Shown: positions 58,448 to 64,000 of the stretch, in pieces
How positions within the stretch are numbered: the stretch's first letter is position 1
How the letters are laid out: every line of letters starts with the position of its first letter
NCBI RefSeq assembly: GCF_004798685.1
Contig: NZ_CP039291.1
Coordinates: 1,054,001-1,118,000 of the forward strand
Length of the DNA stretch: 64,000 nt
Origin: Cellulomonas shaoxiangyii
Lineage (GTDB): Bacteria; Actinomycetota; Actinomycetes; Actinomycetales; Cellulomonadaceae
Reading direction: 5' to 3'
Translations under genes and position numbers: made by a program
The notes under the pieces: generated by a model
The model's input: only the letters and a program-made list of their open reading frames with translations
What the model was told of the DNA's origin: nothing
Databases searched by the model: none

Positions 58448-59623
58448 TCAGCGCCCGACGGGGGAGAGCCCCAGCGGACGCCCCGCGAGGTTCCGCGGCC
58501 GTGCCGAGAGGGCCCGGGCCACCGTGCGCAGCGCCTGCGCACCCGGCGACTCCGGGTCGGTCAGGACCACGGGCGTGCCCGTGTCGCCCGCCTCGCGCAG
58601 CCGCACGTCCAGCGGCACCTGCCCGAGCAGCGGGACGTCCGTGCCCGTGACACGGCTGAGGTTGGCCGCGACGCGCGCGCCGCCGCCCGACCCGAACAGC
58701 TCGAGCCGCGAGCCGTCCGGCTGCGTCAGCCACGCCATGTTCTCCACGACGCCGACCACCCGCTGGCGGGTCTGGACCGCGACCGACCCGGCGCGCTCGG
58801 CGACCTCCGCGGCGGCCACCTGCGGCGTGGTGACGACGACGATCTCCGACCCGGGCAGCAGCTGTGCGACCGAGATGGCGATGTCGCCCGTGCCGGGCGG
58901 CAGGTCGAGCAGCAGGACGTCCAGGTCGCCCCAGAACACGTCCGCGAGGAACTGCTGCAGCGCGCGGTGCAGCATCGGGCCCCGCCACACGACCGGCTGG
59001 CCGGCGGGCACGAACATGCCGATCGAGACGACCTTCACACCGTGCGCCACGGGCGGCAGCAGCATGTCGTCGACCTTGGTCGGCGCCCGGTCGACGCCCA
59101 GCATGCGGGGGATCGAGAACCCGTAGATGTCGGCGTCGACGACGCCCACGCGCAGGCCGTCCGCCGCCATCGCGACGGCGAGGTTCGCCGTCACCGACGA
59201 CTTGCCGACGCCGCCCTTGCCCGACGCGACCGCGATGACCTTGGTCAGCGAGCCCGGCTGCGCGAACGGGATCTGCGGCTCGGCGTCCGTGCCGCGCAGC
59301 TGGACGCGGAGCGCCTGGCGCTGCTCGGCGCTCATGACGCCCAGGTCGACGCGCACGCCCGCGACGCCGTCGAGCGGCGCGACGGCCGCCGTGATGTCGC
59401 GCGTCAGCGTCTCCTTGAGCGGGCAGCCCGGCGTGGTCAGGTCCAGGCCCACCACGACGAGGACGCCGCCGCCCGCCGGCTCGGCGTGCACCGAGCGCAC
59501 CATGCCGAGCTCGGTGATCGGGCGCCGGATCTCGGGGTCCTGCACGCCGGCCAGGGCGCCGCGGACCGCGTCGAGCAGCGGGTCGCCGGGCGTGCCGGGC
59601 GCGGGCGTGGAGGGTGTGGGCAT
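58448..59623 (-). CDS. mrp: Mrp/NBP35 family iron-sulfur carrier ATPase
   Basis: 391 residues. N-terminal MIP18-like (DUF59) domain with TTPGCPLK, then a P-loop ATPase: SGKGGVGKSS (~134-143), DADIYGFS, LDLPPGTGD. Involved in iron-sulfur cluster delivery. The usual CxxC near the C-terminus is absent here; the corresponding region reads VVENMAWLTQPDGSRLELFG, so the cluster-binding mode may differ (ApbC-like forms have MSxFxCPxCG). TACGAT (59630-59635), 6 nt before the ATG, marks a leaderless start. Confidence 0.9.
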   Translation of the reverse strand: MPTPSTPAPGTPGDPLLDAVRGALAGVQDPEIRRPITELGMVRSVHAEPAGGGVLVVVGLDLTTPGCPLKETLTRDITAAVAPLDGVAGVRVDLGVMSAEQRQALRVQLRGTDAEPQIPFAQPGSLTKVIAVASGKGGVGKSSVTANLAVAMAADGLRVGVVDADIYGFSIPRMLGVDRAPTKVDDMLLPPVAHGVKVVSIGMFVPAGQPVVWRGPMLHRALQQFLADVFWGDLDVLLLDLPPGTGDIAISVAQLLPGSEIVVVTTPQVAAAEVAERAGSVAVQTRQRVVGVVENMAWLTQPDGSRLELFGSGGGARVAANLSRVTGTDVPLLGQVPLDVRLREAGDTGTPVVLTDPESPGAQALRTVARALSARPRNLAGRPLGLSPVGR

Positions 59624-59678
59624 GCGGCCATCGTAGGTCGCCGCCGGCGGCCGCCGGGTGCGTCCCCGGGGCCCGCGG

Positions 59679-60227
59679 TCAGCGGTCGGTCGAGCGGTGC
59701 CGCGCGTCCCCGCGCGGGCTGTCCGGCCCGGGCTCGTCGCCCGCGCCCGCCTGCTCCGTCGCCAGGTCCTCGAGCAGGTTGCGCAGCTCCGAGCGCACGA
59801 AGTCGCGCGTCGCCACCTCGGACAGCGCGATGCGCAGCGACGCCATCTCGCGCGCCAGGAACTCGGTGTCGGCGAGGTTGCGCTCGGCGCGCTGCCGGTC
59901 CTGCTCCGCCTGCACACGGTCGCGGTCCGTCTGCCGGTTCTGCGCGAGCAGGATCAGGGGCGCGGCGTACGACGCCTGCAGCGACAGCATGAGCGTGAGG
60001 GCGGTGAACCCGTTCGCCGGGTCGTCGAAGCGGAGCCGCTCGGGACCCCAGTCCGCGTTCCACGCGAGCCAGAGCGCGCAGAACAGCGTCAGGTAGAGGA
60101 TGAAGCGCGGCGTGCCGAGGAAGCGCGCGACCGACTCCGACACCCGCCCGGACGCGTCCTCGCCGACCCGGACGCGCGGCAGGAGCGTGCGTCGGCTCTC
60201 GCGCGGCTGGTCCAGACGGTCAGCCAC
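59679..60227 (-). CDS. DUF1003 membrane protein
   Basis: 182 residues, two helices (FILYLTLFCALWLAWN; FTALTLMLSLQASYAAPLILLAQ) followed by a coiled coil (DRDRVQAEQDRQRAERNLADTEFLAREM). This matches DUF1003. It overlaps the MgtE-like gene by 8 bp (GTG 60227 preferred over 60236 because GAGG stands 8 nt before it). Function unknown. Confidence 0.82.
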   Translation of the reverse strand: MADRLDQPRESRRTLLPRVRVGEDASGRVSESVARFLGTPRFILYLTLFCALWLAWNADWGPERLRFDDPANGFTALTLMLSLQASYAAPLILLAQNRQTDRDRVQAEQDRQRAERNLADTEFLAREMASLRIALSEVATRDFVRSELRNLLEDLATEQAGAGDEPGPDSPRGDARHRSTDR

Positions 60228-61521
60228 GGAGGCCACCTCGCCGGGCCGCCGGCCGCGTCGTCAGCGGGCCGGCGTTGACGTCGTCCGTCTCGCGCCAGTC
60301 GGCCGGCAGCAGGTGGTCCAGCACGTCGTCCACGGAGACCGCGCCGAGCAGGCGGCGCTGCTCGTCGACGACCGGCAGGGCGAGCAGGTTGTACGTCGCG
60401 AGCCGGCGCGTCACCGTCAGCAGCGGCGCGTCGGCGGACACCGGCTCGATGTCCGTGTCGACGATCTGCCCGATGGACTCGTGCGGCGCCTCGCGCAGCA
60501 TCCGCTGCAGGTGCACCACCCCGATGAACCGGCCGGTGGGCGTCTCGAGCGGCGGGCGCGCGACGAAGACGAGCGACGCGAGCGCGGGGTTGAGGTCCTG
60601 GCGGCGGACGTGCGCGAGGGCGGCCGCGATCGACGTCTCGGGACCGAGGATGACCGGCTCGGTCGTCATGAGGCCGCCCGCGGTGTTGTCCTCGTACGCG
60701 AGCAGGCGGCGCACGTCCTTCGCCTCGTCGGGCTCCATGAGCTCGAGGAGCTGGGCGACCTGCTCCTGCGGGAGCTCACCGAGCAGGTCGGCGGCGTCGT
60801 CGGGCTGCATGGCCTCGAGGACGTCGGCGGCGCGCGGCAGCTCGAGGGCACGCAGGATCGCGACCTGGTCGTCCTCCGGGAGCTCCTCGAGGACGTCGGC
60901 GAGGCGCTCGTCGTCCAGCGCGCTCGCGACCTCGAGCCGGCGCGTGATGCCCAGCTCGTGCAGCACGTCGGCCAGGTCGGCGGCCTTCATGTCGTCGTAC
61001 TGGGCGAGGAGCAGCTCGGCGCCCTGCGCGCCCGTCGGCCGGCCCAGGCCCTGCACCTGCTCGACGGGGACCAGCAGCGTCTCCCCGCGCCGGCGCAGCA
61101 GGCCGGGGCGGTGGTCCGCCCGGCGCACGAACACCTTGGTCACGTGCCAGTCACCGCTGCGCTGCTGCTCCATCGCGACGTCCTCGACGGTCGCGGACCC
61201 CGAGCCGTCGAGCAGCTCGACCGTGCGGTCGAGGAGCTCGCCCATCACCAGCGTCTCGGACGCGCGCTGCTCGAACCGGCGCATGTTCACCAGGCCGGTC
61301 GAGATGACCTGCCCGGCGTCGATGCTGGTGACGCGCGTGAGCGGCAGGAAGACGCGGCGGCGGCCGGGCACCTCGACCACGAGGCCGACGGCGCGCGGCC
61401 CGCCCGTGAGGCGCGCGAGCACGACGACGTCGCGCACCCGCCCGACCTCGTCCCCGAGCGGGTCGAAGACTCTCGTACCGGCGAGGCGCGCGACGAACAC
61501 CCTGGTCCCGACGCTGCTCAC
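60220..61521 (-). CDS. Soluble MgtE_N/CBS-domain protein with PRC-barrel-like N-terminus
   Basis: 433 residues. PRC-barrel-like N-terminus (RVFDPLGDEVGRVRDVVV), a second barrel (~115-165), MgtE_N helical repeats (~185-280; EELPEDDQVAILRALE, DDAADLLGELPQEQVAQLLE) and two CBS domains (~285-415; AGGLMTTEPV, LLALPVVDEQRRLLGAVSVDD). It lacks the five-helix MgtE channel, so it may be a Mg2+ or nucleotide sensor. TAGGCT (61529-61534) 7 nt before the GTG suggests a leaderless start. The DUF1003 gene and mrp follow on the same strand. Confidence 0.88.
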   Translation of the reverse strand: MSSVGTRVFVARLAGTRVFDPLGDEVGRVRDVVVLARLTGGPRAVGLVVEVPGRRRVFLPLTRVTSIDAGQVISTGLVNMRRFEQRASETLVMGELLDRTVELLDGSGSATVEDVAMEQQRSGDWHVTKVFVRRADHRPGLLRRRGETLLVPVEQVQGLGRPTGAQGAELLLAQYDDMKAADLADVLHELGITRRLEVASALDDERLADVLEELPEDDQVAILRALELPRAADVLEAMQPDDAADLLGELPQEQVAQLLELMEPDEAKDVRRLLAYEDNTAGGLMTTEPVILGPETSIAAALAHVRRQDLNPALASLVFVARPPLETPTGRFIGVVHLQRMLREAPHESIGQIVDTDIEPVSADAPLLTVTRRLATYNLLALPVVDEQRRLLGAVSVDDVLDHLLPADWRETDDVNAGPLTTRPAARRGGLRG

Positions 61522-61575
61522 ACCGGTCAGCCTAGTCGGCGCGGCGGGCCCCGACCCGGCGCGGCGGGGCGGGCC

Positions 61576-61613
61576 CGGGTCACCCGCGTGCGCGCGCCCC
61601 CGCGGGTGACCCG
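61576..61613 (-). terminator. Terminator after the siderophore-interacting protein gene
   Basis: A 13-bp perfect stem (61576-61588 with 61601-61613) and a 12-nt loop, just past the stop on the minus strand. Confidence 0.75.
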
Positions 61614-61620
61614 CGGCGTC

Positions 61621-62436
61621 TCACCGGGCCGGTCGGCCGCCGTGCTTCCAGTAGCCGCAGAACGCGATGTCCGGCTTGGCGACGCCCGCGGCGACGAGGT
61701 GGCGGCGCACACCCTGGGGCAGCGCCTGCTCGCCGACGACGAAGACGTACGGGCGCCCGGGCGGCAGGGCCGCGGCGGCCACCGTGCGCAGCGCGAGGGC
61801 GCCCGGCACCGCCCGGGCGTCGGCACGCACCAGCCAGCGCACCTCCACCCGCTCCGGCGCGTCGACGGGCTGGACGTCCTCGACCGTCGGCACCTCGAGG
61901 AACGCCAGGCCACGTGCGTCGCGCGGCAGCGACGCGAGCACGCCCAGCGCGGCGGGCAGCCCCGACTCCTCGGCGACGACGAGCGTCCAGTCCTGCGTGC
62001 CGTCCGCCGCGAACGTCACGCCCTCGTCCAGCAGCGCCATCGGGCTCCCGACCTCGCAGCGTGCCGCCCACCCGGCCGCGCTCACGGTCGCGGCGTCGAG
62101 CGCGCCGTGCGCCACGAGGTCGATGTCGATCTCGCCCGGCCGGGTCCCGCGCACCGTGTAGTTGCGCAGCAGCGGGCGCCGCGACTCCGGCATCGTCACG
62201 TAGCGCGCGTAGCCCCTGAGGTCCACACCGGGCGGCAGGTGCAGCTCGTCCTGGCCGGGCCGGGGCACGAACAGGCGGAACCACTGGTCGAACCCGCGGG
62301 CCGCGAAGCCGTCGGCGAGGTCCCCGCCGCCGACGGTCACCCGCAGCATGTGCGGGCTGACCCGCCACCGGGCGAGCACCTCGCCGCGCAGGAGGCGGTG
62401 GGTCTCGGGCGTGAGCATCGTGCTGGAGCGGGTCAC
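61621..62436 (-). CDS. Siderophore-interacting FAD-binding protein
   Basis: 271 residues, ViuB/SIP family, reducing ferric siderophores in the cytosol. FAD-binding region RGYARYVTMPESRRPLLRNYTVR (RNYT is the flavin-site motif), NAD(P)H domain VGSPMALL...LVVAEESGLPA, C-terminal FVVGEQALPQGVRRHL...FCGYWKHG. A DtxR/IdeR box lies 117 bp upstream, so it is probably repressed by iron. Confidence 0.93.
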   Translation of the reverse strand: MTRSSTMLTPETHRLLRGEVLARWRVSPHMLRVTVGGGDLADGFAARGFDQWFRLFVPRPGQDELHLPPGVDLRGYARYVTMPESRRPLLRNYTVRGTRPGEIDIDLVAHGALDAATVSAAGWAARCEVGSPMALLDEGVTFAADGTQDWTLVVAEESGLPAALGVLASLPRDARGLAFLEVPTVEDVQPVDAPERVEVRWLVRADARAVPGALALRTVAAAALPPGRPYVFVVGEQALPQGVRRHLVAAGVAKPDIAFCGYWKHGGRPAR

Positions 62437-62552
62437 GGAGGTCCTCGTCGTCGGCCGACGCCGGCGGGGTCGGGTGCACGGGCGTCCTGGTGCGCGGGCG
62501 TCCTGGTGCGGGTCCTGCGGTCGGTCCCGACGCGGTGCCGGCCCGGCAAGTG

Positions 62553-62571
62553 TGAGGTGAGCCTCACCTGA
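62553..62571 (-). promoter_or_regulatory. DtxR/IdeR-type iron box
   Basis: TGAGGTGAGCCTCACCTGA, a 19-bp palindrome close to the IdeR consensus TTAGGTTAGGCTAACCTAA. On the minus strand it sits between TTGACG (62573-62578) and a weak CACACT -10, so binding would block the siderophore-interacting protein gene. Confidence 0.8.
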
Positions 62572-62636
62572 GCGTCAACGGCCGGCCCGTGCCCCACCCC
62601 CTGGCGGGGGCTGCGCACCTGCGGGAGTATCGGCCC

Positions 62637-63263
62637 ATGGCCTTCTCGCAGTCCGGTCGCATCCCGAGCACGCCGACGCTGCCCACGGGTGAGCCGGTGG
62701 CGTCGTACCAGACGTACCTCGAGGCCCAGAAGGCCGTCGACGTCCTCGCCGACAAGGCGTTCCCGGTGCAGCACGTGACGATCGTCGGCACCGACCTGCG
62801 CATGGTCGAGCGCGTGATCCGGCGTCTGTCGTACCCGAGCGCCGCGCTCGGCGGGTTCGCGTCCGGCGCGTGGTTCGGCCTGTTCGTCGGCCTGCTGCTC
62901 ACGCTGTTCTCGCCGCCGAACAGCGCGAGCGTCCTGCTGCCCGCGATCCTCTTCGGCGGGGCGTTCGGGCTGCTGTTCTCCGTCATCACGTACGCGATGA
63001 CGCGCAACCGGCGCGACTTCGCCTCGGCCAGCCAGATCGTCGCGACGTCGTACTCGGTGCTGTGCCACGCCGAGCACGCGCACCAGGCCCGCGCGATCCT
63101 GCAGGAGGTCGGCGGCGTCGTCTCCGGCTGGCCCGCCGCGCCGCCCCAGCCCGTCGGCCCGCGGCCGTCGGACCCCGCGGCGTCGTACCCCACGCAGCCC
63201 CCGGCGCCCCCGCATCCCGGCACGGCGCCGCCGACGGGCCCGCAGCCGCCGCCCCAGGCCTGA
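62637..63263 (+). CDS. General stress protein 17M/YflT-like membrane protein
   Basis: 208 residues. N-terminal GSP17M-like domain (VASYQTYLEAQKAVDVLADKAFPVQHVTIVG), two helices (AWFGLFVGLLLTLF; LLPAILFGGAFGLLFSVITY), then a Pro-rich tail. The family is stress-induced in Bacillus; role unknown. A GAGTAT box 6 nt before the ATG may give a leaderless mRNA. The start is 66 bp from the iron box. Confidence 0.8.
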   Translation: MAFSQSGRIPSTPTLPTGEPVASYQTYLEAQKAVDVLADKAFPVQHVTIVGTDLRMVERVIRRLSYPSAALGGFASGAWFGLFVGLLLTLFSPPNSASVLLPAILFGGAFGLLFSVITYAMTRNRRDFASASQIVATSYSVLCHAEHAHQARAILQEVGGVVSGWPAAPPQPVGPRPSDPAASYPTQPPAPPHPGTAPPTGPQPPPQA

Positions 63264-63282
63264 CGCGTGCCGGGCTGCGGCG

Positions 63283-64000
63283 TCAGCCCCGCCGCACGGA
63301 GGCCATCCACGCCTCCACGGCGTCGGGGTCCCGCGGCAGCGCGGCGCTGAGGTTCTCGTTGCCGTCCGCGGTGATCAGGACGTCGTCCTCGATGCGCACG
63401 CCGATGCCCCGCAGCTCCTGCGGGACGAGCAGGTCGTCGGACTTGAAGTACAGGCCCGGCTCGATCGTGAACACCATGCCCGGCTCGAGCACGCCGTCGA
63501 GGTAGAGCTCCGCGCGCGCCTGCGCGCAGTCGTGCACGTCCAGACCCAGGTGGTGGCTCGTGCCGTGCACCATCCACCGGCGGTGGTGCTGGTTCTCCGG
63601 CAGCAGCGACTCCTCGGCGGTGACGGGCAGCAGGCCCCAGTCGGCGAGGCGGGCCGCGAGCACGCGCATGGCGGCGTCGTGCACGTCCCGGAAGCGGGCA
63701 CCCGGCACGGCCGCCGCGAAACCGGCGTCGGCGGCGTCGAGGACCGCCTGGTACACACGCCGCTGCACGTCCGTGAACGTGCCGTCGACGGGCAGCGTGC
63801 GCGTGACGTCCGCCGTGTACAGGGAGTCCGCCTCCACGCCGGCGTCGATGAGGACGAGCTGTCCGGGCTCGACGCGGCCGTCGTTGTCGGTCCAGTGCAG
63901 GGTCGTCGCGTGCTCGCCCGCGGCGGCGATCGTCGTGTAGCCGACGTCGTTGCCCTCCTGGCGGGCGTGCCCGATGAAGACGCCCTCCAGCACCCGCTCG
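63283..64000 (-). CDS. pepP: Xaa-Pro aminopeptidase, M24B family (5' end missing)
   Basis: The C-terminal catalytic part of a proline aminopeptidase; the N-terminus is beyond base 64000 and the frame is open to the edge. Metal ligands: D in LIDAGVE, D in YTADVTRTLP, H in HGTSHHLGLDVHD, E in FTIEPGLY and E in VRIEDDVLIT, all present. Cleaves N-terminal residues before proline using two Mn2+. Convergent with the stress protein gene, 19 bp apart. Confidence 0.93.
   Translation of the reverse strand, partial: ERVLEGVFIGHARQEGNDVGYTTIAAAGEHATTLHWTDNDGRVEPGQLVLIDAGVEADSLYTADVTRTLPVDGTFTDVQRRVYQAVLDAADAGFAAAVPGARFRDVHDAAMRVLAARLADWGLLPVTAEESLLPENQHHRRWMVHGTSHHLGLDVHDCAQARAELYLDGVLEPGMVFTIEPGLYFKSDDLLVPQELRGIGVRIEDDVLITADGNENLSAALPRDPDAVEAWMASVRRG

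Overview
The window is a 64-kb piece of a chromosome with very high GC, read as an actinobacterium. The gene set (GT/PT-linked CBM2 esterase, amylopullulanase with X25 modules, CebE-like and ChvE-type sugar importers, SucCD-PerM-PurN-PurH synteny, DtxR/IdeR box) fits Cellulomonas or a close Micrococcales relative; the genus is an inference. Genes are densely packed, GTG starts are common, 4-bp GTGA/ATGA overlaps tie operons together, and many genes look leaderless (a TANNNT -10 box 6-8 nt before the start codon). No rRNA, tRNA, CRISPR, insertion sequence, prophage or integration site was seen. No gene-free stretch exceeds 300 bp.

Layout. 1-16.8 kb is a housekeeping block: 3' part of pcrA, a uridine-kinase-like gene, sucCD, perM, purN, a HAF-repeat protein, purH behind a ZTP riboswitch, a ferredoxin-reductase-like flavoprotein, a DUF3017 membrane protein, an aquaporin, icd and mdh. 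sucC and icd share a palindromic element just upstream, suggesting joint control of TCA enzymes. 16.8-39 kb is a carbohydrate region: a three-gene ABC importer plus GH42 beta-galactosidase, a DUF167 protein, a PhoA-type alkaline phosphatase, a 1979-residue alpha-amylase/pullulanase with its own operator, a ChvE-MmsA-MmsB monosaccharide importer, a ROK regulator with an extra single-domain sugar ABC ATPase, a small membrane protein, and a secreted CE1 esterase with CBM2.

39-46 kb holds one-carbon and repair genes: purU, a GNAT acetyltransferase, a divergent EamA exporter/MarR pair with a shared operator, glyA-folD behind a second ZTP riboswitch, a VOC protein and an exonuclease III homologue. 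46-54 kb, all on the minus strand, is a double MacAB-like export locus: lipoprotein-adaptor-ATPase-permease followed by adaptor-ATPase-permease. 54-57.5 kb is a deoR-galT-galK operon for the Leloir pathway, which may use galactose released by the GH42 enzyme. 57.5-64 kb carries a DUF6882 protein, mrp, a DUF1003 membrane protein, a soluble MgtE_N/CBS protein, a siderophore-interacting protein under an iron box, a YflT-like stress membrane protein and the 3' part of an M24B aminopeptidase.

How the parts work together. purN, purH, purU, glyA and folD together handle 10-formyl-tetrahydrofolate supply and use, and the two ZTP riboswitches tie purH and glyA-folD to folate stress. The sugar genes cover extracellular starch and xylan-ester attack, two importers with local regulators, and galactose breakdown. 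I found no obviously unprecedented system. The best leads are the sucC/icd palindrome, the twin export operons with a large acidic lipoprotein, the orphan sugar ATPase, and the 32-bp perfect palindrome next to the esterase.
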